Shown: positions 1 through 12,780, numbered from the stretch's first letter. The stretch: DNA of 64,000 nt from Manis javanica (GCF_040802235.1 NC_133158.1:43528001-43592000), one strand, 5' to 3'. Made by a program: numbers and translations. Notes: a model not told the origin generated them from the sequence alone.

Positions 1-319
1 GAAATCAATAAAATAAATTCAAATAAAGCTGAATGGAAATTCTGCTATTTTGTTCACCAAATATTTTTACAGATACAAGTTTAAGGCAGCCTGTCTTAAC
101 TTAAGTTGAAGTGAAGAACATTTTATTTTGTTTAGTTGACCACAAACTGAATGTGGAGAAATACTGACAGTACAACCTTAAAATTAATTGAAGAAAATAC
201 AGTGTCCAGTTCAAGGGAAGGATTTTAGAGCATTTTTTGATTGTGTCCTACTATTGGAAACAATTTTGAGTGATTATATTCATGTAACTATAGTTATATT
301 TTTTACTTTTATGTATCAA
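1..319. other. AT-rich sequence, no gene seen
   Basis: AT-rich single-copy-looking DNA. The only open frame of note is short and runs into the TA-rich tract downstream. I recognise no repeat family, exon or RNA gene. Confidence 0.5.
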
Positions 320-735
320 TTTCACCATTGTATGTATATATATATATATACACACATATGTATTACATATATGTAACTAGAGTAATATATTTATACTTTT
401 ACATATTTATACATTTTATGTTTTTAATACATTTATATATTTATAATATATATTATATAATATATATAATTGTATATATACTACATAAAATATATGTTGT
501 TACATAAATATACATTATTTATATATCTATATATTATGTTTACATAAAATCGATATATTTATATTTATTATAATATATTATAAACTACATATAAATAATA
601 TAAAATATTAAGTATAAACATTATAAAAATAATACAAAATGTATAAAATATATTACAATGGTTACACATGTGTAATTAATAGATATTTATGTATGATATA
701 TGCATATGTATGTATGTATATACGTATGGTGAGTA
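320..735. repeat. AT-rich low-complexity tract (TA/TATG/ATAT-rich)
   Basis: About 400 bases made almost wholly of A and T, with runs of alternating TA, short TATG/TGTA blocks near 692-722, and many self-complementary ATATAT segments. There is no coding frame. Such tracts grow by replication slippage and can form hairpins or cruciforms when unwound. The alternating purine-pyrimidine run near 330-352 is the most regular part. I see no flanking signature that would make this the tail of a mobile element. Confidence 0.85.
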
Positions 736-3235
736 CAAATGGCAATAAATACAATTGTTATATTTATTTCTCACATTCTGATTAATCATGTGTCTCATTC
801 CAGGGTCTTCATGTTGGAAGCCACTGATCTGAAAGGGTAGGCTTTGCTCTCGGCATCCCCATATGCAGCTAGCTCTTCCTAGAGGTGGCTCCCCTGATGG
901 TAAGGGGTCTGGGAATTGGGTCAGTAGGGGGCAGCTGGGAGACTGGATCTGCTCAGAACTTGTCAGGGACTTGAGGCCCCGTGGGGCACTGGAAGTCCGT
1001 GTGTTCTGGTACCAAGGAAGGTGTCAGATTTATCCCTTTCTCTTGGCTTCTCATCTCTTCTGTCACCAGTCCAGGTGTGTGCAGTCTGAACTGTATGGCT
1101 GTGCCCTGGCAATGCCAGCACATGAAGAGGCCTTGCTAGTCATCCTGGGTATTCCAAAGAGCTGTTTGGAAGCATTACATAATTGTGAAAGTGGTCCCAG
1201 TTAGCCACTCACCCACTTTCTGTGGAACGCTGTAATTGTATCATACTCACATGATCAAGACACATTTCAAAAACTCAGATTCTCATTTCTGGCAATTTTA
1301 GGCATAATGCAGATGGAGGAATTGACATGAAAGAGCGTATCAATTTTAATCATACAAGACACGTTTTGCACTCTTAATCCAAACTCCAATTCTAAAATGC
1401 AATAATAACATAATCCACCTGTGAAGCGCATAAGGTGGGCTTGCCCCAGAGACCCCACACTGCTGTGCGGTTACCTTGCTGTTCAATATATGCTGTGCTT
1501 ACACTCTGAGAGAGAACTTGTGCTTCCTGAGGCCTTTCTTGCTCCATCCCCGTCACTGGCATCAGCTTGCTTTTGTGGCATCTATTCTTCTAGGAAAAGG
1601 AAGTTCAATCAGCTCATAAGAGCTGCTCACAATGACAGGGGCAGAGAACAAGCTGGGTGTGCAAATGGGGGTGGGGCTGGTCAGCAGGCTCACTCCCTAG
1701 CTAAATGATTCACTCTAACACGCCAGCTCCCTAGCTGGCACCCAAACATGGACCTCAGCAAAGTTAACAATTTATGTGTCATGGCCACCAGGCGTGGGGA
1801 AGAACAGTAGACTGCGGTCTCGAATGTTGAAGGGCGATGTGGTCCGTTATTCCTCCTTAGTTATCAGGCATGCTGGGCATGCCCCCAGCCTCCTTGAGAA
1901 GTGGCCATATAGAAGAAGGCTTAGGGTATCTTAAATACCTTCTCGAGGTGGGAAGTCGTCATAGAAAGTTGGTGGGAGAGCCCTGACCCCACAGTTCACA
2001 AATCCTGTTTTCTTATCTGCATGAAGACACAGTGTGGAGGTGAGAGGTAATGAGTGTAACATTCCCAGGAGTAGGAAGACAGTCTATGGAGAAATGATCC
2101 CTCCTAAACCAGGACTAGAATCCAGAATTCCTTAGCCATGAACTCGGTGCTTCTTCAAAAACTACAGCTATTGGAATTTCCCGTCTGTCCAAGGTTATAG
2201 GCTTGACCTGTGGCCATGGTAAATGCTGTCCACAACTCTTAATGACACAGTAGCACTATCTTTCTAAAAATTACGACTTTTCCATTTCATTTCTTTCTGC
2301 GTGGTCATCCGTGAGAGCCCTGCATTCAGAGGGAATAACGCCATGGGTAAGTTATGTATGTCAGTATACAATTTCCTTGCAGTGCTATAATAAACAAAAG
2401 GTATTGTGTATAATTTCCCACTGGTCTTTTTTGTTAATTGGGCTGTTACTGTTGAAGCATTTAGTGTAAAGAATAAATGAAAAACTGGCTTTTATGCACA
2501 GACTCCTTTCATTATGTACAAGGGCTCAAACTTTAAAATGAACTATTTTTAGATCTTACATTATGATATAAAAGGTTGTTTATTGCTGGTAATGCAGGAA
2601 GCAAATCGCATTTCTGCTTCTGCCCGTTTTTCCTGTGGTGACTTGCATGAGCTGCCATTCTTGCTGATTCATTAATTATGTCCCAGAGCGACATGAGGAA
2701 AATCTGATAATTTTTAACATGGCATGTGGTTCTCAAGACATTTCTACACAATTCAAGCTCAAATCTGCTGTGGCCAATCAGGATGGCAGTCCTTAGATGA
2801 ATCAAATTAAAATTCTCTTACGTGAGCCCTGTTGGGATAAAAAACAGAAAGCAGACAGGATATCATACAGTGGGAGGAGTAGTTTTCGTGATAGTTTTTA
2901 CCCAAAGATTGGTTCTCTGCACCCTCTTTCTCCTCCTTTTCCTCCCAAATCCTTCTTTCCAGAATTTCTTCTCTTTTCTCCTCCTTCTGATTCATGTTCC
3001 AACGTTGCAAATCTTTTTTTGTAATGTGATGAAATGTCACCGCGTCTCACCTGATAGTTCTGATGTCTGATACTAGAAACTTCCAGTATTTGCCGTGGTA
3101 GAAACAGCACAGAGAACCATCATGAACTCACCAATCTGTTACAGTGAATTTTAATTAATTCATCACAGTGGTCGCTATAGACATTAAGAAAGCATACATA
3201 CACATAGAAATAATTAATAATTATTTTGTCAATTT
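736..3235. other. Apparently unique sequence, no gene recognised
   Basis: No repeat family or exon could be recognised. Small landmarks are an 18-base inverted repeat at 1722-1739 (arms GCCAGCT and AGCTGGC around CCCT) and a pyrimidine-rich stretch at about 2917-2997. The short open frames here on both strands have no recognisable protein motif and are best read as chance. Confidence 0.5.
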
Positions 3236-3239
3236 CGGG

Positions 3240-4110
3240 CCAAGAAGACCCACGGACATCTCACAGTCCGGCAGTGGCCGCCCAAGGGCTGGGGACCCAG
3301 CGCTCATGATAACGCACGTGTTCCGATGGATGAGAGGCGCCTCGTGCCTGCAGGCGGTCATGTATGAACCAGTGAGGCGCTGGGAGGGGTGCCGCCTGGG
3401 GTTGCAGGTCCCCCAGAACTCAGTAGCGCGGGACGCTGGGCGACTCGGCTCATCTCCTTGCATGTCAGTTTTCTCATCCGTAACAACGGAGATGGTAGCA
3501 GAAGCTTCTCCATGGGGCAGTGCCAAGAATTAAATGGGTGGGGGCTCTGGAGGCCTTTGGAAGTGGCGGGTGCGTAAGCCCGCTGGGTGCGGCACCTCTG
3601 GCTGTGCGCGGTGGGAAGGGGGTGGCCGCTTCCTGCTGCCAGCCTGGATGTGCCCGGGGGGCGCCCTGCGGGGTGCAGGATGGCCTTCTCGGCCCCCTCT
3701 CCTTACGGGATGTGTCATTTCAGCCCTGGGGAACAGCCCCTGAGGTGGAGCCGAAGTGCAGGGAGTTGGTTGGGAGGGAAGTCGAGGGAGAGGGCTCGAT
3801 GGCGGCTCAGCGCCCGCGGGGCCCCCACCTGTGAGTAGTGGGCCCGAGCGAATGGATTTGGGCTGTGAGAGCCTTGGACTGCCACGTCACTGAGGGGGAT
3901 TCTCCTCTGGGGTACAGGGAGCCCCAGACCAGAGACGGCTTGTTGGGGATGCTCCTTGCTACTCCCACGAAGCTCCACATTGCTGGGGCCCCGGGAGAGC
4001 TGGGCCGCGGGTGCCGATGGAGCCCTGAGGTGCAGCCCCGACGCGGGGTCACACAGCGCTCTTTGGGGCAGGCTCTTACGGAGGTCTGAGCAGCCCAACT
4101 CCTGCCTCCC
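3240..4110. promoter_or_regulatory. CpG-rich region, possible weak CpG island
   Basis: A hand count gives about 50 CpG dinucleotides in about 870 bases, against a strongly CpG-poor neighbourhood, with GC content well above the window average. Inside it, ATGGCGGC at 3799 is followed in the same open frame by a consensus-like splice donor GTGAGT at 3831-3836, as a first exon would look. No TATA box or known protein start is recognised. Part of the region (3430-3545) looks MIR-derived. It may be a promoter, an orphan CpG island, or simply a GC-rich patch that kept its CpGs. Confidence 0.35.
3430..3545 (+). repeat. MIR-like SINE fragment
   Basis: The order of the MIR core is visible: a segment like 'TCAGTTTTCTCATCCGTAA', then a GGAGATGGTAGC-like part where MIR has GGGGATAATAGT, then AGAATTAAATGGG, like MIR's AGGATTAAATGAG. 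It is old and diverged, and it lies inside the CpG-rich region. Confidence 0.5.
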
Positions 4111-4984
4111 TGGGGCCCTCAGCCTCCTTCGGACCTCTGGGCCTTCCCAGGAACCCTGGCATGCACCTGGAGAGGAAGAGTCTGCTGGGGCACCTGCACC
4201 AGCCCCCGGGCAGGCCTTGGCCACCAACTGCTCTGGAGCAGGTCAGCGCTCCTCTGCCTGGGGCCCGCTGGCCTCTGGGGGCCTCACCGCACAGGCCCCT
4301 GCTTGGGTCCTGGCACCCAAATCTCCCTGAATGGTGCCTGGTGAGCAGAGCGCCCCAGCTCCTGGTCCTGCCCTTCTGCACAGTGGCCCAGTCCGGCCCT
4401 GCATGGGACTGAGGGGTGGGCTGTGTGCTGGCCCAGCTTCCCTCTGCCCAGCTGCAGCTCTTGGCTCACCCTGGTGCCTCTGCATAAGGCAAGAACGCCA
4501 CCCCACCGGAGTGAGCCTTGCTCCCCGCCTTCCCACCCAGGCCAATGCTGAGGGTCACCACCCTCAGATGGCCACCTTGCTGGGTCTCTGAGAGGGTGCC
4601 CACCTGTAGAAGGGCTCAGGGCTCCCAGGGAGGGCTTTCCCATGGAGGTGCCCATTCCCGAGGATGGTGGGAGGCAGCCTGCAGGGCCAGGAATAGGACC
4701 TGCACTTGCCCCTTCATGTCTCCCTTTGTCAATCACGTGGCTGTCCCAGCCTCTCTCTGTAGGGAACGAGGAAGCATTTCCCCAGGGGGAAGGAGCAGCT
4801 AGTATGGTGCCTGTCCCAGACAGAGGCTCACTGCTCAAGACAAAAAGCCCGTCTTGACTGTTTGCATCTTCTCTGCTTTCTCTGGGGGCAGGTGTCAGCC
4901 TTGCACAGTGGGAACAGGAATGAGACCCAGGAGCTGGGGGCACAGGTGGGTGCTCCCTGGTTTGCAGACTTGAGGTGCCTCTAA
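4111..4984. other. GC-rich sequence without a recognised gene
   Basis: GC-rich, with overlapping open frames on both strands. The longest is 219 codons on the minus strand (4284-4943), rich in Gly, Pro, Ser and Arg, with no motif or family resemblance that I can see. Long open frames are expected by chance where stop codons (TAA, TAG, TGA) are depleted by GC content. I do not call a gene. Confidence 0.45.
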
Positions 4985-5140
4985 GTCACTGCAGGGTTCG
5001 TTGCAAGACAGGTCGCTGGGCCCCATCTGGAGTTTCTCATTCAGTGGGTCTGGGATGGGGCCCAAGAACCTGCCTTTTTAACAGGTTCTCAGGTGACACC
5101 AATATTGCTGGTCCCTTTGAAAACTGTCGTGTGCACCTAC
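4985..5140 (+). mobile_element. MER5-like nonautonomous hAT DNA transposon fragment
   Basis: The segment runs in the order of the MER5 consensus: 'CGCTGGGCCCCATCTGGAG', TTTCTCATTCAGTGGGTCTGGGA-like, TGGGGCCCAAGAACCTGC-like, ACAGGTTCTCAGGTGACACC-like, then GCTGGTCCCTTTGAAAAC-like. These are short nonautonomous relatives of Charlie hAT transposons, fixed early in placental evolution. The terminal inverted repeats are eroded or missing. Confidence 0.75.
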
Positions 5141-8100
5141 CTCCGCCACCGTGTGGACTCGGGGTCTGTCCGCGTCCTGCCTCCTGTGGTCACAACCTTT
5201 CTGATGACTCCGAAATGTCACTGCCTCTTTGAGGGCTGAGGGGGTCTGATTTATGAGAGCTTCTTCGGCTATTTTTTTAAGATGCCAGTTTCTTACTCAA
5301 ATATCCCTTTCCTAGATCAATGTGGACGATTTGATTTTCCCTTCTGTTAGAATGCAACAATGATGTTGTGATTGCCTTTTAATTTCCCACTTCCTCAAAT
5401 TTTATTTGCCTCTTTAAATACTCCAGATTCCAGATGTTGTCTGGATTCAAACCAAACAAAATTCCCACCTCAAATTCCCCAGTCTGGAGCCCCAGGTGCA
5501 CCCCCACCCTCAGTCAGCTAACCCCATCCACTTAACTGGTCAAGACACAGGACACAAGGCCAGTCAAATTCATTGACTAGGTAAGACTCAAAGCCTAATT
5601 GGTCTGGTCTGAGAGCCCATTGGTGTCCACATGTCCTCACCTTCTTCGACATCTCTCAGCCCTGCCACCTGCTTCTAGAAGGCATAGCTGCTAACATGAA
5701 GGGTCAGTGGTGTGGCCAGAAGGCTATTCTGGTGAAGGAATACCTTCTCAGTGTCTCGAAACAGTGAGCTTTTTGGACATCAGTGTATTCCCAGCCCCAA
5801 ACAGCAGTAGGACTCTTTCTATTGTTTCTAATGAGAAAGTGAAGTTATTTCTGGAATTTGGTGGAAGTTCTCATTCAAAATTGCTGCAGCGTTGACATGG
5901 TGAAATATTTACCATCCATTCCATAACTTCCTGTTCTTGCATACAACCCAGAAACACCTGTAAACACGTAGATCATTTTAAGAGAGAAGTTTGTGATCTG
6001 AAACATTTAGGCTGACTTGGAGTGGTTTCTGTGGCACATTTTGGGTTCCAAATGAGAGGAAGTAAAGTGGAATTTGGGCAAAGCTCTGCTGATGGCCAGG
6101 TGCGCCCGCATTTCAGGAAGCTGCCAGCAGGTGGGAGAGGAGATGTGCGGCTCCCTCCTGGAGTCAGAGAATAGCCTCACGATGGAGCAGAGGATCTGGC
6201 TGCCTCTGCGGAGAGCAGGCTGCTTTAGGATGCAGTGAAATATTGGAACACGTAGTGTAGCTTGGTGACTTCATGCGATGCTCTCCCCCACAGGCTCGCA
6301 TCCTGCCTGTTGTGTTCTCGAAGCCATCTTGTTGCTCTGACTGCCGGCCTCTGGCCAATGGTGAAACAGCCACCGTCCATTCATCCGTGTGCAGGTTTAA
6401 CCCTGTCTGCTCATTATCTCCCTGAGCTTCCTCACCCTCCAGTCAACCTGTTTATTCCAGAACAAGTTCCCTTTCTGCTCATCGTGCTTCTGTCCATATT
6501 CCATCCTGGTTCTACCTTCATTAAAATTTAAACATCAAATATCTATAAAATTATGCAATTACCTTTAGGAGGGAGGATGTTGGGACTGATTTTTTATTTG
6601 TACCTGACTTGTGGTCAAATAGGATTGTTATAAAAGGATGCTAAGCCAGATCAGATACATCAAAGAAATGCCAGCATGAGCAATTAAAATGCACCGTGGT
6701 GTTGAGGCACCCAGCCACGCTGCCCTAGTTAGGGGTCTGTCAGTGGCTCAATTATTACAGCCCTTTTCAAGAGGTTGACCCATCCATCTGCTGGTCATTG
6801 TCACTCACCCTGGGTTTTGCTGGCGTAATTGGCCACAGTTTTGCATCTTTGGAGGTTCTTTAATTTTGTAAATGCTGGTATTTGTCTTCTAGAAACATGT
6901 GATTAATAGTAGCTGTTTATTCTCTTATAGGGCCATGAGATGATTAAAAAATTATTGCTAAGGGATGCATTACATTCCTCATGCTCCTGAGACTTTCTGC
7001 TCCCTGCCTCCCTGCCCCCTTCTGCTCCCGCCAGCTGCCCTTCCCCCCATGAGTCTTTGAAAGCAAACCTGAGCTAGAATTTTGCAGGATTTGGATTATG
7101 CATTTGCATGGCTATATGGGCAGAAGTTGCTGTTTAAAAATTTTTTTGTCTGTGAAGTTCAACTTCATTACCATATTCCTTTATGTGGGGGCCTATGCTG
7201 GAGTTTTAAAGCACTCTGACTTATTAAATAGAGGACCAGTAAGGAGACGGGAGCAATTTTTCAATCCGCAATAAATCCACCTATGTTGAGGGTATGATTA
7301 CTTCCTTCTCCCAACACACTTAATTTCTGGAGAAATGCAGATAGAAAGTCATCGTCTATATGCTCCTCTGCTGCCATTACAGGTAAAGATTTGGTTGAAA
7401 GCCAGTGAGAGAAGGTGGAGGGAGAAAGGAATGGCTGCTGGCAAATGACTGGGAAGAACCAACCCTTAAGGGTAGAAAGAGAAACATGGAACAAGAGAGC
7501 AAATCATTAGAGGCAGAGGACCAGGAGGAGATGGCAGCCTCCTGAGCCAGAGCAGGAGACCTGCGGCCCCAGTGGTAGCTGGTGCCACTGGCATGTGCAC
7601 AAAAGCCCCTTATGTGAACCGTAAACTGTCCAGCCCGAGTAACACATTGACCTTTCCTGCCATATGTTGCTGCTGCCCCAGTGCAAGGGAGGGACATGGC
7701 CCTGACCACCATTCTAGCTCCCGGGTCATGTGCCAGTGATGAACTAAAAAACCTCCTGCAAGTGGGTGAATTTCATTTGATGGAACATAAATGGAAGAGT
7801 ACAGAGTGAGGTGGAAACTGAGTATTAAAATTTTGGGTAATACATCAAAGAAAGGTGTATGGTAGGGAACAATGTTGATTAGAGGGGAAAATTTCATTTC
7901 TAGTTAGATAGGAGCCTGATAATGTTAGGTGGAGTAAATTTCTGTATGGTTTTATTTCTTTTATTAATTCGAATTCTAGAACTGCAGCTTCTTGGCTTTG
8001 GTTCAGAGCCTGCTTGGGTTTGAGAAGTCAGAGCATTTATCCTCCCGTCCCTGCCAAGGTATGTCATATGTGAATAAATCAAACACATCATACGTGTTTT

Positions 8101-9635
8101 CCTTCCCTTCTGCTGCCCAGTGTGTCCTCATTTTCCACAGCCCTGCTCTTGGATGAAATCTTGAGCAAGTCAATAACTCTTTAAGTCTTTATTGGACAAT
8201 AACAAGGTATTCCAGATGATTTTAGATCCCCAAGGAGTCTTGATTCAGTATTTAAAATGTCCAATCTAGTTTAGCAGCCCAAACCCCACACTGAGTTCAA
8301 AGTTGGATCTTCTCCCCACCGCTGATTAGCAACGCCTTAGAATGGAAAGCCCTGGTGAGGATGGAGGGGTTTGGCCAATCTTTCCTATGTCCACCTCTGG
8401 TCTTCTGTCACCTTCCTCACACCCGCTCCCTGGCCCCTCCAGGGTTGGAACTGAGACATGGGTGGGGAGGGGAGAAGCTGGCAATGGCTGGGGTGGGGGA
8501 GATATGGTTTGGGGCTCCCTGTGCTTCACCATCGTCATTGTTGAGCCCTTCCTGTAGAGAGCCTCAGGCTTTCTTCTGGGAGCATCTGTGTGCTGGCCCT
8601 GTGATGGGGGCCCTCTTCTCACACCTCAGCCTCCCCTCCCTTGGCTTCTGCCTTCCATGGTACCCTCCACCTTCTTTCTGCAGACCTTGTCTCAGCCCTG
8701 TGGACATTTGAAAGGATGTTACAGGTGCTGTTCAGAGCCCTGACCCCGTTCCCTGGGGTCTCATCATCTTGGTAATACCTGCAACTGTCTCACAGAGGCC
8801 AGATGGTTCATCATTCCTCAGGCAGCAGGGGGAGTGAGTCCCTCCGTCTCTCTGAGGGTCCCCAGCAGTGCTTACAGAAGTAAGCTGTTCAGTCCCACAC
8901 CCTGGCTTACTTCCCTTCCCTGGCCAACTTCTCCCTCCCACACACGTTCCCTGTGAGCACCTCCTGTATAAATGCTCACCCTCACGTCCATGTCTCTGGG
9001 TCTGCTCTGGGGGATGCTCAACCTAAGAGGAGGCCTGAGAGGAAACGTGTGTCCACCCTCCTCTGGCCACTGCTATTTGTCCAGCCACCAGAGCCTCACC
9101 ATAGCCCCCCACCCACACGTTCCCAGTTCCCAGACACGAGGCTCTCTGGATCCCCCAGTTCCAAGGGAAATGTGGTAAGATCTCTGAGATGTCCCCTTGG
9201 GACCCTTCATTGGACACTCAAGTGATAGGACAGCACAGTCTCCTACCCTTCCTCATGGCGGGCAGGGTAGGAAAAATGCTACAGTGTTGCAAAACCTCTC
9301 CCCAAAGAAGTTCTCTGGGACAGAATTTTGTATTAAGTGTGCAAATGGTTTTTGCAGCCTCCTTTGCAAGGCCTCATGGGTACTAGCCCCTTACTTCAGA
9401 GCAAACTGGTACTGTGAGCCTCATCTAATTTTAACATGCTGTTGTTAATGGAAGTACTCAAGGCTGAGGAGGGACAACTTAGGACACAGAAGGAGGGTAT
9501 GAGCATCATGCAAATGGGAACTTGTCTGCTCATGCTTGTCTCCTGGGTGCTTATGACATAGTAGACCCTCCATAAACAATACTGGCACAAAGTACAAATG
9601 TGTGCTCAGATTTTGGGGCTTAGCACCATGCTCAT
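5141..9635. other. Mostly unique sequence, no gene recognised
   Basis: No confident gene or repeat. A G-rich stretch at about 8460-8502 has five runs of three to five Gs on the plus strand and could fold as a quadruplex. The part around 8940-9020 and the part around 9540-9600 (GTGCTTATGACATAGTAGA-like) hint at very old LTR and MIR/L2 remnants, but are too diverged to call. Short open frames here have no recognisable protein features. Confidence 0.45.
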
Positions 9636-10040
9636 TATTGTACTAGTCAGGGTTTTCCAGAGAAGCAGAACCAATAGGAGACATTTGTGTGCATGTTTGT
9701 GTGTATGGATCTAATCTACTGAGAGAAGGCTTATTATGAGGAATTGGCTCATGTGATTATGGAGGTTGGTAAGCCCCAGAACTGCAGAGTGGGTGTCACG
9801 GTTTGCCTCCAAAGGCCCGAAGCTGCTTTAGAACCAGGAAGACCCTGTGTTTCAGTCCAAAGGCAGTCAGGTGGGAGAATTCTCCCACTCAGGGTGAGGT
9901 CAGGCCTTGTTCTAGTCAGGCCTTCAAATGACTGGACGAGGCCCACCCACATTAGGGAGGGCACTCTGCCTTACTCAGTCTATCAGTTCCAATGTTGATC
10001 TCGTCCTGAAACACCCTCACAGACACACCCAGAAGATGAG
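9636..10040 (-). mobile_element. Solo ERVL-type LTR (MLT2-like), reverse orientation
   Basis: The plus strand starts 'TCAGGGTTTTCCAGAGAAGC' followed by AGAACCAATAGGA, then GAATTGGCTCATGTGATTATGGAGG-like sequence, then AGGCCCACCCACATTAGGGAGGG-like sequence, and closes with AACACCCTCACAGACACACCCAGAA-like sequence. This order matches a common mammalian LTR repeat read backwards, which I attribute to the ERVL/MLT2 group. No internal viral genes accompany it, so it is a solo LTR. The subfamily name is uncertain. Confidence 0.6.
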
Positions 10041-10099
10041 GTATTCTGTTGATGAGGATACTTTCTACTACATCCCAGCATTTTCGTATAATTTCTCAG

Positions 10100-10245
10100 C
10101 GAATGCTGCCAGTTGACCTGGGGGGAGAAGATTATCATTTACGGGTTACTGAGGAGGAAATCAAACTCAGAGGGGTGAAGGAACTTGCCCAAGCCCTCAT
10201 GAATAGTGACCTGCGAGGGGACTGGACAGGGCAAGCAGTGTCTAG
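10100..10245 (-). repeat. MIR SINE fragment
   Basis: Reads as reversed MIR core: a GAGGAGGAAATCAAACTCAGAGGGGTGAAGGAACTTGCCCAAG-like segment corresponds to GAGGAAACTGAGGCACAGAGAGGTTAAGTGACTTGCCCAAG on the antisense strand of MIR. Old and diverged. Confidence 0.6.
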
Positions 10246-10337
10246 AAATTCATGGTTAGAAATTAAGAATTTTGGAATGAAGCCTTGTCATCCTTTTTAG
10301 AGCAAATGCCTCTTAGAGCTATGTTATGATTTACACA

Positions 10338-10790
10338 TCATTTTAGTTTCCTGGGGCTGCCATAGCAAATTACCACTAGCTGGATGCCTTAAGACAACAT
10401 ATATTTGCTCTCTTACACTTCAGACCAGAAGTCCGAAATCAAGGTGTGGGCAAGGCCTTATTCTCTCTAAGGCCCTGGGGGACTATCCTTCCTTGCCTTC
10501 CCTGACCTGGGAGGGTGGCAGTTTTGAAGTTCCCTGCCTTATAAGAGTGTCACTTCAATCATAGGGTGCTCCCCCTGTGCGTCTTCTCATCCTCCCCACG
10601 CTGTGTCTGTCCAAATTCACCTCTCCGTGTAAGGCCACCACTCACTGGATTTGGGGCTCTCCTAAACCAGGATGACCTTATTTTGACTTGACTGCATCTG
10701 CAGAGACTCTATTTCTGATTAAGGTTACGTTCACAGGTACTGGGGGATTAGGATTTCAGCTCTTGGGGAGATGCAGTTCTGCCCATGACA
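10338..10790 (-). mobile_element. Solo MaLR LTR (MLT1-like), reverse orientation
   Basis: The start 'TTAGTTTCCTGGGGCTGCCA' followed by TAGCAAATTACCAC is the reversed 3' end of MLT1-type LTRs. It is followed in order by GAAGTCCGAAATCAAGGTGTGGGCA-like, a GTGTCTGTCCAAATTCACC-like segment, CTTATTTTGACTTGACTGCATCTGCAGAGAC-like and CACAGGTACTGGGGGATTAGGATTTCA-like parts. These non-coding LTRs come from ERVL-MaLR retrotransposons. No internal region is attached. Confidence 0.75.
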
Positions 10791-12780
10791 CATTCACGGG
10801 CCCTTTCTCCCTGGGGTTAGGATTTGCTTTGGAGCAGGCAGGCGGGAAAGCAAGCCCCTGAGCAAGGTGCAGATGGCAGGGTGGTTTGAGGTCAGTGTGA
10901 GGAGCCCCCAGGCTATTTAGAGAGGTTTGGAGCTTCAGGTTCCTATCCATTTAATGGTTTGCTCCTGGGCACTACAGCTGAGACAATGCACATAGATGTC
11001 AAAGTGGTGGCCTAGCAAAACCTCCCATCCTGTTTATCTTTGTTTCACAGTTTACTTGAGACACAGTCCTGAATAATGTAGCCCCCCACACATGATACCA
11101 AGATTCTTGCCTGCACCTCACTGATTTTAAAACAGTTTTACTATTAGATTTGAGGCTGTTAAAAGAGGAAAACTTAGTAAGTTGAGTAAGAATCCTCTAA
11201 AATGGCATGTGGTGATTTTCCTAATAGTCTGTGCACAAAAGAACAGAGGTTGTGTTCAGTTTGTGATTCATCAGATCTGTTTTAACGTGGACTCCAACTT
11301 TCTGTGTCAACCCATCCTAACAAGATGCGATGTGTCTCTTAGGCCCTGTTCACTCTGTTTCATATCAGTTAATAGCTACAGGGAACAAGGTTATGCTGGA
11401 AAAATAATGACAGCTCTGAGCATTGAGTACAAAGTTCGCCTCTTCGGTACAAATACACTCAGAGGTACATGGGATCTTGGGTGACTAAGTTAAGAATAAG
11501 ACTCAGTGAGATCACCTTCATCGAATTTTTTATTGTCTGAATACAACTTGGAAACATTCTCTTTAGGATAATCACCAGATTTAAAAAATGTATTACCTAA
11601 AGGTAAATGTGTTAGAAGGTTTTCAGTAATTCAAAATATCGGCTCATGATGGAATTAGGTTGGAAAACCCCACAACCTCCATTTGGGAGCACCTGTGGGC
11701 CTGCCTGCTGATTGCAATTTTCTGGAGATTCATGAAGGGGTGACCAGACTTCCCTTTCATGCTCCACTGGGAGATAAGTACAATGTGGTTCATCTGTTGA
11801 TACGTATAAGAACAAGATGAGCCTTCACAGGCTTTTATTCTTTGTGAATAAAAGGCAGTTCCCACCACTATGATCTTGCTTTTCTTTGTCTTACCACAAT
11901 GTGAAAACTCTATTTTATTAAATAAGTTTCCACGGTATTATGGAAAGGATAATTTCTACTTTCAGAGCGTGGGCTCGTTCATTTAACTTGTTAATACTAC
12001 TCCTCATTTCTGTCAAGTCATTTTGAAACCTTCAATGAAGTATACCAATGCGGGTTCTCAGATGCTCAGAACCACCCTCTGCTAGGTTTATGGACTATCA
12101 GCCCGTGTAGGGGAATTTGGGTGATTGTACCTCTGGAAACAGAGTGAGGATTTTTCAAGTCTCTAGTTACAGATCCTTCCAGCATGTGCATTTTAAAGGA
12201 TCACCTCAGAAATCACGGTGCTCTGTGCTGGGGACAGTTCATTGCTCCTGTGACCAATGTGTCATAGAAGGTCAGAGCATGGTGGTTCTCAGCTTTAACC
12301 CACCCCTGAGACCTTCCATAGATTGGGCCCAACGCTAGGTCACCCTGACCTGTGGAGCTTCAGGGGGCCGGGCAGGGGTCTCGGTGGGTGGTGAACACCA
12401 GTAGTCTCACCCTAGCCCTGAGATGCAGTAGCAGCATGATGTTGAACTAATTCTATCTTTTCCTATCGCGGAGCTGGATCACAGAGTACTTCTGGGTTCA
12501 AAGCTCACTGTTGGCGCAGGAAGAAAAACAGGGTGATGGAATTTAGTGTTTGTGAGGCACCTGCTCTGTTCAGGGTCCCGTACAGGGGCACCCTGGGGAG
12601 TGGTGATTTTTTCTAAGTGCTGGTAATTGCAATGGAACCAGGCACTCCTCAGCCACATCTGAAAAGGAGGTGAAAACCACACAGGTCATGAAAGTGTACT
12701 ACCCAAGGGGCGGTTTGCCAAGCAAGTGAGCCTGTGTACCACACCCTGGTCTGGATCTCCTCAGTAAAATTGATGGTGAA
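10791..12780. other. Apparently unique sequence, no gene recognised
   Basis: No repeat or exon called. A stretch near 12283-12410 (GTGGTTCTCAGC, later a GGGGCCGGGCAGGGG-like part) vaguely recalls a MER20-type hAT element but is too diverged for a confident call. Confidence 0.4.

Noticed and set aside
4284-4943. Minus-strand open frame of 219 codons, the longest in the window
   Set aside because: Gly/Pro/Ser/Arg-rich with no motif, in GC-rich DNA where other phases are also open. No splice or promoter context specific to it.
8460-8502. Possible G-quadruplex
   Set aside because: The G runs are present, but one loop is long and such runs are common in GC-rich DNA. Noted only within the block description.
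12283-12410. Possible MER20-type element
   Set aside because: Only the opening GTGGTTCTCAGC and scattered words match. The order of internal parts could not be confirmed.
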